This document shows, one piece after another, positions 26,366-35,142 of a stretch of 64,000 nt of DNA (positions are counted from its first letter, which is position 1; each line of letters opens with the position of its first letter). The DNA is from Caldiserica bacterium UBA4770 (lineage in GTDB: Bacteria; Caldisericota; Caldisericia; Caldisericales; Caldisericaceae): contig DHHO01000002.1 of the NCBI GenBank assembly GCA_002403335.1, positions 7,394 through 71,393 on the forward strand, in the 5' to 3' direction. The position numbers were made by a program, and so were the translations under genes. The notes under the pieces are model-generated. The model worked only from the letters and a program-made list of their open reading frames with translations, did not search any database and had not been told where the DNA came from.

Positions 26366-27694
26366 ATGGAAAAGTTTATAGACGAACACAGAGACCAGCT
26401 TATAGAACTGACAAGAGAATTGCTTAAGATAAGGAGTGTTGAAGAAAAGCCTCAGGAGAGTGCCCCTTTTGGAATGGGGGTAAAGGAAGCACTGCTTAAA
26501 GCCATTGACATCAGCAAATCTCTTGGATTTAAGGCTGTAAATCTTGATAATGTACTTGGATATGCTGAATGGGGTGAAGGAGATGATGTTATAAGTGTGC
26601 TGGGGCATATTGATGTTGTCCCTGAGGGAAGGGGTTGGAACTATCCTCCTTATGGTGCAGAGATTCACGATGGTCGTATATATGCAAGAGGGGCTATCGA
26701 TGATAAAGGACCTACAATAGCTGCTCTTTTTGGCCTCTATGCTCTGAAGGAAAGCAATCTTAACATATCGAAAAGAGTAAGAATTGTATTCGGGACAAAT
26801 GAAGAATCGGGATGGAAATGCATGAGTTATTTCAAAGAAAAGGTTAAAGATCCTCTTGTAGGTTTTTCCCCCGATGCAACATTTCCTGTAATAAATCGGG
26901 AAAAGGGTATTCTTAATATCACATTGAGAAGAGATTTCGAAAATAAAAATGATATCCTTAAAGTTTCAGGAGGGGAACGGCCTAATATGGTACCCGATCA
27001 TGCCGAAGCAGAGTTTTTGCAGCCTTTTAACATTTTTGTGGAACACCACGATGCGGTAGTTGAAGGAAACAAGATTATCGCAAAAGGAATATCTGCGCAT
27101 GGTTCTCTCCCTGAGAATGGCGTTAATGCAATTGTTACGCTCTTTGAAATCCTCGATCACTTTGAATTGAACAGGGAACTCAAAGAGGTGGTGAACTTCA
27201 TTGTACATAATATTGGTAGGGATTTTTATGGTAAAACTCTTGGGGTAGCCATGGAGGATGAATTATCAGGACACCTTACATTAAATCTTGGTGTAATTAA
27301 TATTGATGAAAACTTTTGTGAAATGACCTTCAATATAAGATACCCTGTTACAGACAACTCAGAAAGAATCCTTAAAATCTTCGAAAGAGTTGCAGCAGCA
27401 TCAGGGTTTAAGATTTCTAACTACAATAACTGGACACCCTTATTTGTTGATGAAAATGACCCTCTTGTTCAAAAATTAATGAAGGTCTATGAGGAGTGCA
27501 CAGGTAATAATGCATTTACTATTTCTATGGGAGGTGCTACATATGCCAGAGTCATGGATAAAGGGGTTGCCTTTGGTCCAAATTTTCCAGGCTCGGAGGA
27601 ACTAGCACATAAATCAAATGAATTTATTGATATTGAGCTTCTTGTGAAAGTTGCCAAGATTTATGGACGAGCTATCTACGAACTTGCAAAATAG
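26366..27694 (+). CDS. pepV: M20 family dipeptidase PepV
   Basis: 442 residues from ATG 26366, chosen for its GGGAGG site; a GTG at 26351 is in frame. Zinc ligands: GHIDVVPEG, then YARGAIDDKGPTIAALFGL, EESGWKC, and a C-terminal His in FPGSEELAHKSNEFIDI. The DDKGP and SMGGATYAR patterns match PepV rather than DapE. It hydrolyses dipeptides with broad specificity in the cytoplasm, consistent with peptide fermentation. Confidence 0.9.
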   Translation: MEKFIDEHRDQLIELTRELLKIRSVEEKPQESAPFGMGVKEALLKAIDISKSLGFKAVNLDNVLGYAEWGEGDDVISVLGHIDVVPEGRGWNYPPYGAEIHDGRIYARGAIDDKGPTIAALFGLYALKESNLNISKRVRIVFGTNEESGWKCMSYFKEKVKDPLVGFSPDATFPVINREKGILNITLRRDFENKNDILKVSGGERPNMVPDHAEAEFLQPFNIFVEHHDAVVEGNKIIAKGISAHGSLPENGVNAIVTLFEILDHFELNRELKEVVNFIVHNIGRDFYGKTLGVAMEDELSGHLTLNLGVINIDENFCEMTFNIRYPVTDNSERILKIFERVAAASGFKISNYNNWTPLFVDENDPLVQKLMKVYEECTGNNAFTISMGGATYARVMDKGVAFGPNFPGSEELAHKSNEFIDIELLVKVAKIYGRAIYELAK

Positions 27695-28526
27695 GATAAG
27701 AGTAACTCCCCCATTTGATCTTGAAAAGACCATCAAGTGCGGACAGTTATTCAGGTTTTTACATTGTGGTAAAAAGTACTATCTTCCCTTCAGAGAAAGT
27801 GTTATCGAAGTAGAACAGGAAGGAAACGATGTGTTATATTCAGTCCATGGCAAGGAGCTCCAGGAGAATGATATTAGAAAAATTTTTGGTCTTAATGATA
27901 ATATTAAGGAGATTGATGCATATCTAATAAATCGAGTTAGTGGCATTAAGGAGATCTTAAATTACTCCTCGGGATTAAGAATTATGTCCCTTCCTCCTTA
28001 TGAAACGACAATCTCTTTTATTTTTTCAATCCAGAGCTCTATCCCACTTATAAAGAAGAGGCTTGACACCTTGGCAAGGATTGGAGGGGCGAGTATCTTT
28101 ATTAATAGTAGGGAGGTTTTTCTTTTTCCTGCTTCAAATATCTTGAGGGGCCTTTCTCAACGAGAAATTGGAAGCCTCAGACTTGGCTTCAGAGAACGAT
28201 TTTTTCTCGACTTTATAAGAGAATATGAGGAGGGCTTTTTTGAAAAACTACAGTATCTTGACTACAAAGCGAAAAGAAAAGAACTTATGAAGATAAAAGG
28301 AGTAGGGGAGAAGGTAGCTGAGTGTATTATGCTTTTCTCTATGGGGGAACTCTCTGCTTTCCCTGTCGATAGGTGGGTAAGACGCGGAATGGAAATTTGT
28401 TTTGGTGTAAAAGGGACAACGAAGGGATTAACTGAGAAAGGAAGAGAAATCTTTGGGGATTTTGCAGGTTATGCCCAGGAGTATCTGTATTATTATATGA
28501 GGTCTAAAAATAAAAGAGGAGAATGA
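27663..28526 (+). CDS. 8-oxoguanine DNA glycosylase / AP lyase (OGG1-type, HhH-GPD)
   Basis: About 287 residues. An OGG_N-like domain (FDLEKTIKCGQLFRFL) is followed by the HhH-GPD fold: KGVGEKVAECIMLFSMGELSAFPVDRWVRRG, with the catalytic Lys of KGVGEKVAE and Asp of PVDRW visible. It removes oxidised purines and nicks abasic sites. The gene overlaps the 3' end of pepV. The start could be ATG 27663 or a TTG at 27684; the domain itself begins after both. Confidence 0.85.
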   Translation: MDELSTNLQNRIRVTPPFDLEKTIKCGQLFRFLHCGKKYYLPFRESVIEVEQEGNDVLYSVHGKELQENDIRKIFGLNDNIKEIDAYLINRVSGIKEILNYSSGLRIMSLPPYETTISFIFSIQSSIPLIKKRLDTLARIGGASIFINSREVFLFPASNILRGLSQREIGSLRLGFRERFFLDFIREYEEGFFEKLQYLDYKAKRKELMKIKGVGEKVAECIMLFSMGELSAFPVDRWVRRGMEICFGVKGTTKGLTEKGREIFGDFAGYAQEYLYYYMRSKNKRGE

Positions 28527-28687
28527 TTTTTCGGTATTTAAGTTAAGACGGTGCTTGTGTTATTACATAATTTATAAATACTTTTGACTTTTCTCTCTTT
28601 TGTGGCTGTAAGCCGAGTAGACTTAAATAGAGGAATTACCTTAGTTCTTCTACTAACTTGAAATGGTCGAAAAAGGCAAAACGAGTG

Positions 28688-28885
28688 TCTCTGTTTGACT
28701 TCATCAAGGGAAGAGCGTGCAATGACTTTTCCGGTTGTCACTGCGAGCCGTCTTTGCGAAGCAGTCTCGCCTTTTGTTTTTCTTTTTGTTTTTGGGGAAA
28801 GTTCGAAGGGGGTCTGTCCACCTCTTCGATTAAAACGAAGTGGAGTGACGAAGCAGTCTCGCCTTTTGGATCACTTCGGTCCTAA
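28688..28885 (-). repeat. Degenerate inverted copy of the R1/hairpin repeat family
   Basis: Read on the minus strand, GAGGTGGACAGACCCCCTTC, then AACTTTCCCCAAAAACAAAA matches the middle of R1 (37084-37295) with few changes. A TGACTTCATCAAGGGAAGAG-like core sits at the left end. Confidence 0.7.
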
Positions 28886-29107
28886 AAGACATAACTCACG
28901 ATGATTTTTCCTTTCATCACTACTGTTGTGAATAAGGTAATATCATGCAGAATTTATTTTAATGTCAAGATTTTTTTAGGACAAAATTATCTAAATACCT
29001 GTGAGGCGAAATCCTGAAGCTTTCACAAACAAGAATTTAATTAAGGATTTATATATTTAATGTGTAGATTCTGTTTCGTCAATTTTCCTGAGGCTCAGGT
29101 CGCCTCC

Positions 29108-29135
29108 TTGACACAAACGTGATAATTCGTATTAT
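29108..29135 (+). promoter_or_regulatory. Promoter of the tRNA cluster
   Basis: Consensus TTGACA (29108-29113) and TATTAT (29130-29135), 16-base spacer, about 23 bases before tRNA-Lys. Confidence 0.7.
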
Positions 29136-29157
29136 GATAGTGCGAAAATGCTAATGT

Positions 29158-29233
29158 GGGCCGTTAGCTCAGGAGGTAGAGCACCGGCCTTTTAAGCCGG
29201 GTGTCGCAGGTTCGAATCCTGCACGGCTCACCA
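29158..29233 (+). tRNA. tRNA-Lys (TTT)
   Basis: 76 nt with a 7-bp acceptor stem (GGGCCGT/ACGGCTC, one G-U pair), encoded CCA, GTTCGAATC T-arm and anticodon loop CTTTTAA. First of six tRNAs. Confidence 0.95.
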
Positions 29234-29235
29234 CT

Positions 29236-29310
29236 GCCCTCGTAGTCTAACGGTTAGGACATCGCCCTTTCAAGGCGGCGATAGGAGTTCGACTCTCCTC
29301 GAGGGCACCA
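29236..29310 (+). tRNA. tRNA-Glu (TTC)
   Basis: 75 nt; acceptor GCCCTCG/CGAGGGC, discriminator A, encoded CCA; anticodon loop CTTTCAA. Confidence 0.95.
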
Positions 29311-29312
29311 AT

Positions 29313-29387
<75 letters not shown>

Positions 29388-29403
29388 TTAACATGAAAGG
29401 ATT

Positions 29404-29431
29404 TTGCATTTTTGCTTAGTTTTGGTATAAT
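29404..29431 (+). promoter_or_regulatory. Internal promoter in the tRNA cluster
   Basis: TTGCAT (29404-29409) and TATAAT (29426-29431), 16-base spacer, directly before tRNA-Asp; it splits the cluster into 3+3. Confidence 0.6.
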
Positions 29432-29446
29432 TCCCTATTGAAGAGT

Positions 29447-29523
29447 GGGGTCGTGGTGTAGTGGTCTAACACGCTGGCCTGTCACGCCGGAGACCGTGGG
29501 TTCAAATCCCATCGATCCCGCCA
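29447..29523 (+). tRNA. tRNA-Asp (GTC)
   Basis: 77 nt; acceptor GGGGTCG/CGATCCC, discriminator G, CCA encoded; anticodon loop CTGTCAC. Confidence 0.95.
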
Positions 29524-29532
29524 CTTTTGAAA

Positions 29533-29607
29533 GCGGGAGTAGCTCAGGGGTAGAGCACTGCCTTGCCAAGGCAGGTGTCGCGGGTTCGAATCCCGTCTTC
29601 CGCTCCA
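29533..29607 (+). tRNA. tRNA-Gly (GCC)
   Basis: 75 nt; acceptor GCGGGAG/CTTCCGC, discriminator T, CCA encoded; anticodon loop TTGCCAA. Nearly identical to tRNA-Gly(CCC) at 33956-34030. Confidence 0.95.
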
Positions 29608-29625
29608 TTTTTTTAGATGTTTGAG

Positions 29626-29700
29626 GCCGGCGTAGCTCAGGGGTAGAGCAGCTGATTCGTAATCAGCGGGTCATCTGTTCAAATCAGATCGCCGGCTCCA
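29626..29700 (+). tRNA. tRNA-Thr (CGT)
   Basis: 75 nt; acceptor GCCGGCG/CGCCGGC, discriminator T, CCA encoded; anticodon loop TTCGTAA. Only 29 bases separate it from the hppA start, without a visible promoter between. Confidence 0.95.
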
Positions 29701-29729
29701 TTTTAAGGACTGGTTCCTAAGGAGGATTT

Positions 29730-31730
29730 ATGCTAAGCTTTGGAATAGTGATTATTTTTGGAGTGCTTGCAGTGTGTGTTGCTATATTGCTTGCGGTATC
29801 TATCCTCAGAAAAGACCCTGGTAATGAAAGAATGGTTAAGATATCGGAAGCAATCCAGCAGGGGGCTCAGGCTTTTCTCATGGAAGAATACAGAACAATG
29901 GCCTTATGGGTTGTTATATTTGCAATTATCATAGGTTTTGTTATTTCTCCAGTTGTTTCGGTTTGTTTTATTATTGGAACACTCTTTTCTGTACTTTCTG
30001 GTTATTTCGGAATGATTGTTGCAACTCGAGCTAATTCAAGGACCACTCAAGCTGCAAAGACAAGTCTTGGGGGTGCTTTAAGTATCGCATTCTCTGGTGG
30101 AGCAGTTATGGGGCTTACTGTAACAGGATTGGGAGTCCTGGGCTCGGTAATAGTTTATCTTTTAACTTCAAGATTTTTTTCCCACCTTGTAGACCCACTT
30201 GTGGCCATCACAGGTTATTCTATAGGCGCAAGTTTTGTTGCTCTTTTTGCACGTGTTGGTGGAGGGATCTTTACTAAGGCGGCAGATGTAGGAGCAGATC
30301 TGGTCGGAAAAGTTGAGGCTGGCATTCCTGAGGATGACCCGCGGAATCCTGCTGTAATTGCAGATAATGTAGGAGACAATGTCGGGGATATTGCAGGGAT
30401 GGGGGCGGACCTTTATGAATCGTATGTAGGCTCAATTGTTGCAGGTGTCATTCTTGGTACCATTGTCTTTGGATTGAATGGTGCCAAATTTGTCTATCTA
30501 ATAGCAGGCTATGGCATTGTTGCATCAATAATTGGTATCCTCTTTGTGTTCCTTGCTGCCAGGATTGGGGTAAGCCCTCATAATTCCTTAAATGTAGGTA
30601 CAATTATTGCAAACATATGTGCAGTAGTATTTTCACTTATTATTTCGAGACTTATCTTTGGAAATTTTACTCTCTTTGTCCCGATCCTTGCAGGGATTAT
30701 AACGGGACTTGCAATAGGGTTCATCACTCAGTACTACACGGGAGGTAGGCCTATACAGGTTATTGCAAGGTCTTCAAGTGAAGGTGGAGCTGCTACGACA
30801 ATTCTTTCAGGAATGGCAGTAGGAATGCAGAGCACATTTCTACCTCTTTTATTTATTGCAATAGGTGTTGTTGTTTCTTATAGATTTGCAGGGCTTTATG
30901 GCATTGCTCTTGCGGGTATTGGGATGCTTACGACACTTGGAATTAGCCTGAGTGTTGATGCGTATGGGCCCATAGCAGATAATGCAGGTGGAGTAGCAGA
31001 GATGTCGGACCTCCCCGATGAGGTAAGGGGAAATACAGATGTACTCGATGCACTTGGTAATACAACAGCTGCAATGGGTAAAGGTTTTGCAATTGGTTCG
31101 GCAGCACTCACTGCTCTTGCCTTATTTTCGTCTTATGTTAGTACTGTAGGTATTACAACTCTTGATATTCTTTCTCCCTATACTATTGCAGGCATATTTG
31201 TTGGTTCATCCCTTCCCTTTCTTTTCTCGGCACTTGCAATCATGGCAGTAAGCAATACGGCAGGCTTAATGGTAGAAGAGGTGAGAAGACAGTTCAGAGA
31301 AATCCCTGGTCTTATTCTTGGAAATGCTGATCCTGATTACAAAAAGTGTATTGCAATTAGTACGAGAGGAGCTCTGAAAAATATGGTTACTCCCTCTGTT
31401 ATCATGGTAGCCTCTCCTTTTGTCGTTTATCTTGTAAGCGGAAGTTCAGGAAAGGAGGCTCTTGGTGGTTTGCTTGCAGGTTCGCTTATTTCGGGTGTTA
31501 TTCTTGCTATTTATATGGCGAATGCAGGTGCAAGCTGGGACAATTCAAAGAAGTTTATAGAGCAGGGTCATTACGGAGGCAAAGGCTCTGAGGCCCACAG
31601 GGCAAGTGTCGTAGGTGACACTGTTGGTGATCCATTGAAGGATACAGCAGGCCCTTCTATCAATATCCTCATTAAGCTTATTGCAACGATTTCCCTGCTC
31701 TTTGGACCTTTTCTTGCAAGATTATTTTAA
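29730..31730 (+). CDS. hppA: Membrane-bound ion-translocating pyrophosphatase
   Basis: 666 residues with about 16 TM helices. The substrate motifs are intact: DVGADLVGKVEAGIPEDDPRNPAVIADNVGDNVGD (first acidic motif) and the late GDTVGDPLKDTAGPSINI. It hydrolyses pyrophosphate and pumps H+ or Na+ out of the cytoplasm. The sequence GNTTAAMGKGFAIGSAAL has Ala where K+-independent enzymes carry Lys, so it should be K+-dependent; H+ versus Na+ was not decided. ATG 29730 has AAGGAGG. It lies directly behind the tRNA cluster and may share its transcript. Confidence 0.95.
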   Translation: MLSFGIVIIFGVLAVCVAILLAVSILRKDPGNERMVKISEAIQQGAQAFLMEEYRTMALWVVIFAIIIGFVISPVVSVCFIIGTLFSVLSGYFGMIVATRANSRTTQAAKTSLGGALSIAFSGGAVMGLTVTGLGVLGSVIVYLLTSRFFSHLVDPLVAITGYSIGASFVALFARVGGGIFTKAADVGADLVGKVEAGIPEDDPRNPAVIADNVGDNVGDIAGMGADLYESYVGSIVAGVILGTIVFGLNGAKFVYLIAGYGIVASIIGILFVFLAARIGVSPHNSLNVGTIIANICAVVFSLIISRLIFGNFTLFVPILAGIITGLAIGFITQYYTGGRPIQVIARSSSEGGAATTILSGMAVGMQSTFLPLLFIAIGVVVSYRFAGLYGIALAGIGMLTTLGISLSVDAYGPIADNAGGVAEMSDLPDEVRGNTDVLDALGNTTAAMGKGFAIGSAALTALALFSSYVSTVGITTLDILSPYTIAGIFVGSSLPFLFSALAIMAVSNTAGLMVEEVRRQFREIPGLILGNADPDYKKCIAISTRGALKNMVTPSVIMVASPFVVYLVSGSSGKEALGGLLAGSLISGVILAIYMANAGASWDNSKKFIEQGHYGGKGSEAHRASVVGDTVGDPLKDTAGPSINILIKLIATISLLFGPFLARLF

Positions 31731-31738
31731 GAGGTATT

Positions 31739-32683
31739 ATGAAAAGAATTATTAAACAAATATTGATTAGTATACTGGTAATTTTTCTCATTGTCCTTGG
31801 CTATTTTGTCTTTACTGTAGCAAGAAACCTTGGACAGATTAATAGCGGAGGAAGCGAAGAGATTCCTCTTGACCTTACTAAAAATGTCAATATCCTTCTT
31901 CTAGGAACAGACCAGAGAATAAAAGATGAACCCTCTCGTTCGGATACTATTATTCTTGTTAATATCAACCCTGAGACGAAAAAGATAAATATGATTTCGA
32001 TACCGAGGGACACAAGAGTGAATATCCCTGGTCACGGTTATGATAAAATTAATTCTGCTTTTAACTCCCTTTATTTTGAAGACGGGGGGGTGAATTTGAC
32101 AATAAAGTCAGTTGAAAGTCTAATGGGGCTTCCCGAAGGAAGCATTAAATATTTTGCCATTGCTAACTTTAAGGGATTTGAAAAAGTGATTGATGCAATT
32201 GGCGGTGTAACCATTGAGGTTGAAAAGAGAATGGTTTACTATTCCAATGAGGGCGATGTGGTGATTGATCTTAAGCCGGGGGTACAGCATCTGGATGGGG
32301 AGAAGGCCCTCGAATACGCAAGGTACAGAAACGATGGCTACGGAGACTTTGCAGTTGACGAAAAGGGAAATGTTTATGGGAGAATTTCCCGCCAACAAAA
32401 ACTCATAAAGGCAATTATAGACCAGACAAAAGATCTTCGAACTTTATGGAAATTTCCTGCTATTTCTAAAGCAGTAGGTGAAGCGTTGGATACAAATCTT
32501 ACTCCTTCTCAGATTACCAAGCTTGCCTTGATGTTGAAGGATACAACCTCGGCTGACCTTAATGTCATACCTTTTCCTGGCGTACCTGATTTTGTTGATT
32601 CAATCTCCTATGTAATACCAGAGCTTGATAAACTACAGGGAATCGGAAAGGATTATTTTTCAATAGAAGAAGCTGGAAGTTGA
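31739..32683 (+). CDS. LytR-CpsA-Psr (LCP) family protein
   Basis: 314 residues: one N-terminal TM helix (about 8-30), then an extracytoplasmic LCP domain with NILLLGTDQR, RSDTIILVNI, SIPRDTRVNIPGHGYDKIN and the ALEYARYR motif. The Asp and Arg residues that bind the polyprenyl pyrophosphate are in these motifs. LCP enzymes attach glycopolymers to peptidoglycan or to surface proteins. It starts 8 bases after hppA, so they may be co-transcribed. Confidence 0.9.
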   Translation: MKRIIKQILISILVIFLIVLGYFVFTVARNLGQINSGGSEEIPLDLTKNVNILLLGTDQRIKDEPSRSDTIILVNINPETKKINMISIPRDTRVNIPGHGYDKINSAFNSLYFEDGGVNLTIKSVESLMGLPEGSIKYFAIANFKGFEKVIDAIGGVTIEVEKRMVYYSNEGDVVIDLKPGVQHLDGEKALEYARYRNDGYGDFAVDEKGNVYGRISRQQKLIKAIIDQTKDLRTLWKFPAISKAVGEALDTNLTPSQITKLALMLKDTTSADLNVIPFPGVPDFVDSISYVIPELDKLQGIGKDYFSIEEAGS

Positions 32684-32762
32684 TTTAAGGAAGTCTTTAA
32701 AAGGTTTTTTAAGAGCAAGATATGAAAATTTAATTTCGAGTTTAATAGAGTAAAATATAAAT

Positions 32763-33108
32763 ATGAAGTTTAAGATTTTTTGATTATTACCCTGCTTTTG
32801 CTACCTTTGGGCAGTGTATCAGCTAATATGGCCGTGCCTTTTGACTTCGGGAGTGCAATGGGGAATCTTATCACAAATCCACAGGATATACTCGAAGTAG
32901 AAGAAAATATCACTTTTGAACTCTCGGGGCGTAGTGTTTCCGCTCACATCATTTATGAAATTTTCTCTACAGGCATTTTCCTTTTCTTTATGGGGAGGCC
33001 TTTGGATACTTTTTATTCTATTTTATATTGCCTATTGGAATAGGGATAGCAGTATTTATTCTTATTTATTTTTTATTGATTAGAAAAAGAAGATTACAAA
33101 ATAAATAA
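32763..33108 (+). pseudogene. Decayed signal-peptide / C-terminal-TM protein gene
   Basis: ATG 32763 reads MKFKIF, then a run of six T's shifts the frame by one base into IITLLLLPLGSVSANMAVPF, a clear signal peptide, and continues to SGRSVSAHIIYEIFS. After a second shift a third frame reads EAFGYFLFYFILPIGIGIAVFILIYFLLI then RKRRLQNK and TAA at 33108, a C-terminal membrane helix with a basic tail. The middle is missing. The first shift, in a homopolymer, could be a sequencing error; the second with its loss is not easily one. Confidence 0.65.
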
Positions 33109-33782
33109 AAAGATCAAAACCTTGATGTTGTGCTTGTCTTTTCGGGAAAATGTAAAGATTGTGAAGAAGATAAAGGCTTCATGGATTTAGTTGTGTGTAG
33201 GTCTCTAAGTTTCCTCCTGTATAAAACTTCTCTTTGCTTATTTTTAGCGGGCTTCACTTAAAGGTAGAATAATAAAATTTACTTATATCTTCTAAAGATA
33301 AAGAGACTATTATAAAGAACCCTCAATGTTTTTGGCTGCGCAAAACTTTTTTGATACCTATATAGTGGGAGGGACTTTAAATCTAATACCTGGAAAACAG
33401 CTCTCTTATCAATAACTGTAAGTTATATAGAGCTATTCTTTAGTTTTATAGTCCCTTTCTTGTAGTTTCTTTGTAGTTTTTGTTTTATCGAATATTTTTC
33501 GACTTCATTTATCTTATATAAAGAGAAAGTGTTTTTTCTTCTGCTTTTAAAGATTTGCGAGGTGAATCATATCCCATTATCTTCACAAATGTCTTTTATT
33601 GCTTATGTACCATTGTTTTTTTGAGAATATTCCTGCGTTTTTCGTCCCTCTTATATTTGCGTTTAACCATGTGGATAAGCTCTGAGGATAGAGAAGTATT
33701 CGAGGTTTGTGATAAGCTCATAAAAAGGGACTTTCTTTTTACTTTTTTGCTCCTGTAGATGTTAAAACTGTGGCTTTCTTTC
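33109..33782. other. 674-base gap, possible second remnant
   Basis: Stops in all frames. One stretch near 33114-33260 reads DQNLDVVLVFSGKCKDCEED, with a CxxC motif, but has no start signal; it may belong to the same decayed locus. No other signal seen. Confidence 0.3.
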
Positions 33783-33869
33783 TGGTGCCGGGGACCGGAA
33801 TCGAACCGGTACAGTGTTGCCACTGCGGGATTTTAAGTCCCGTGCGTCTGCCTATTCCGCCACCCCGGC
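33783..33869 (-). tRNA. tRNA-Leu (TAA)
   Basis: 87 nt with a long variable arm, as expected for a class II tRNA. Acceptor GCCGGGG/CCCCGGC, CCA encoded; anticodon loop CTTAAAA on the minus strand. Confidence 0.95.
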
Positions 33870-33876
33870 CAGATAA

Positions 33877-33951
33877 TGGAGGCACCGGTCGGATTCGAAC
33901 CGACGTGTGAGGGTTTTGCAGACCCTTGCCTTACCACTTGGCCACGGCGCC
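33877..33951 (-). tRNA. tRNA-Cys (GCA)
   Basis: 75 nt; acceptor GGCGCCG with CGGTGCC (one G-U pair), discriminator T as usual for tRNA-Cys, CCA encoded; anticodon loop CTGCAAA. Confidence 0.95.
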
Positions 33952-33955
33952 TTTC

Positions 33956-34030
33956 TGGAGCGGAAGACGGGATTCGAACCCGCGACACCTGGCTTGGGAA
34001 GCCAGTGCTCTACCCCTGAGCTACTCCCGC
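33956..34030 (-). tRNA. tRNA-Gly (CCC)
   Basis: 75 nt; anticodon loop TTCCCAA. Identical to tRNA-Gly(GCC) at 29533 outside the anticodon arm, where the stem changes are compensatory. First of a three-tRNA unit on this strand. Confidence 0.95.
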
Positions 34031-34379
34031 CTCCGTTCATATTATAAGCATATTTTATTTCAAGTCAAAACTTAAACTATTTTTCAAGGTTCGCACAATG
34101 TTTTCTTTGGATATCAGGGGATAAAATATGTTTTTCTTAAGGTAAATCTACTCAAAAAAATAATTTCTTATTTTTAAGATCTCTTATGATCTTGTACTAA
34201 GACACAAAGCTTTCTTTATGAGCAACTCTAATGCCTTTCGAAGTTTTTTATGTTTAATTCATCAGCTTTTTACTATTAATATTCACACCTTTATGCTATT
34301 CATTTAAAGTAAGAACTCCCTCCATTATTTCATACTGAGGAGAGAGTCTTAAAGAAGAGAGGTCTTTTAAAGGCAAGAC
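34031..34379. other. 349-base gap, terminator hairpin only
   Basis: No gene. The right end (34361-34380) forms a GGTCTT/AAGACC hairpin that overlaps the stop codon of the small basic protein and could terminate it. Confidence 0.4.
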
Positions 34380-34490
34380 CTACTTCTTGGTAGTTTTCTT
34401 TTTTGCAGTCTTTTTTGCTGTTTTCTTAGCAGTAGTTTTACCAGATCCTGCCTTTGCGGTTTTCTTCGCTGTTGCCTTTTTCTCAGCCAT
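34380..34490 (-). CDS. Histone H1-like Lys/Ala/Thr-rich small protein, 36 aa
   Basis: ATG at 34490 has a GGAGG site 7 bases upstream. The product is MAEKKATAKKTAKAGSGKTT followed by 16 similar residues ending in KTTKK. It is about 44% Lys plus Ala/Thr, with AKKTAKK repeats like the C-terminal tails of eukaryotic H1 and of bacterial Hc1-type or HU-extension proteins. Such proteins bind DNA or RNA non-specifically through charge. No globular domain is present. A hairpin at the stop codon supports a separate transcript. Function inferred from composition only. Confidence 0.7.
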   Translation of the reverse strand: MAEKKATAKKTAKAGSGKTTAKKTAKKTAKKKTTKK

Positions 34491-34542
34491 TTCAACCTCC
34501 TTTACTTTATTATACAAAAAATAAAATTTGTCAATAGCGAAT

Positions 34543-35142
34543 TTATGGCTTTTTGTAATAATTCTTCTGTACTATTTCCTTCTCTACTCCCTCTGGAACT
34601 AGGTAGGAAATAGGTTTGTTCTCCTTTATTCTTTCTCTTATGAATGTCGACGAAATTCTAAAAAGTGGATGTGGTAGAAAAAAGAACTTTCCTGAATAAT
34701 CCCTGAAATGTACTTCAATATATTTAGAGGTTCTCTTGAAACCGTCTCCAAACCTCTCAGCAATGATAAATTGGGTTTTATTTACAATTTCTTTATAGTC
34801 CTTCCATCTGTGAAATTCAAGGAAAGAATCTTCTCCCATTATTGTATAAACTTCCGAATATTTCTTAAGAAAATAGTTCAGGGTATCTATGTAATATGAG
34901 GTTACTTCTCTTTCTACTTCAAAGAGGGAAATCTCGAATGATTGTTCGCCATTTACTGCTATCTCAACAAGCTTTGCCCTGTCAAATTTATCAAGCAGGT
35001 CTTCTTTTTGAAAGGCAGGGTTCCCTGTGGGGACAAATATGACCTTTTCCAGTCCAAAAGTTCTTATAGATTCCTTAGCTATAAAGAGATGTCCATTATG
35101 TATTGGGTTAAAAGCCCCGCCTAAAATACTGATTTTATTCAT
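34543..35142 (-). CDS. nadD: Nicotinate-nucleotide adenylyltransferase
   Basis: 199 residues. Nucleotidyltransferase motifs: ILGGAFNPIHNGHL and the late ISSTFIRERI. It makes nicotinic acid adenine dinucleotide in NAD synthesis. It overlaps the 3' end of obg by 8 bases; rplU-rpmA-obg-nadD is a common bacterial order. Confidence 0.92.
   Translation of the reverse strand: MNKISILGGAFNPIHNGHLFIAKESIRTFGLEKVIFVPTGNPAFQKEDLLDKFDRAKLVEIAVNGEQSFEISLFEVEREVTSYYIDTLNYFLKKYSEVYTIMGEDSFLEFHRWKDYKEIVNKTQFIIAERFGDGFKRTSKYIEVHFRDYSGKFFFLPHPLFRISSTFIRERIKENKPISYLVPEGVEKEIVQKNYYKKP

Larger units (their letters stand above)
28527..29157. other. 630-base gap carrying a dispersed-repeat copy
   Basis: No gene. 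Its centre (28688-28885) is an inverted, degenerate copy of the repeats found at 37-45 kb. The right end carries the tRNA promoter. Confidence 0.5.
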
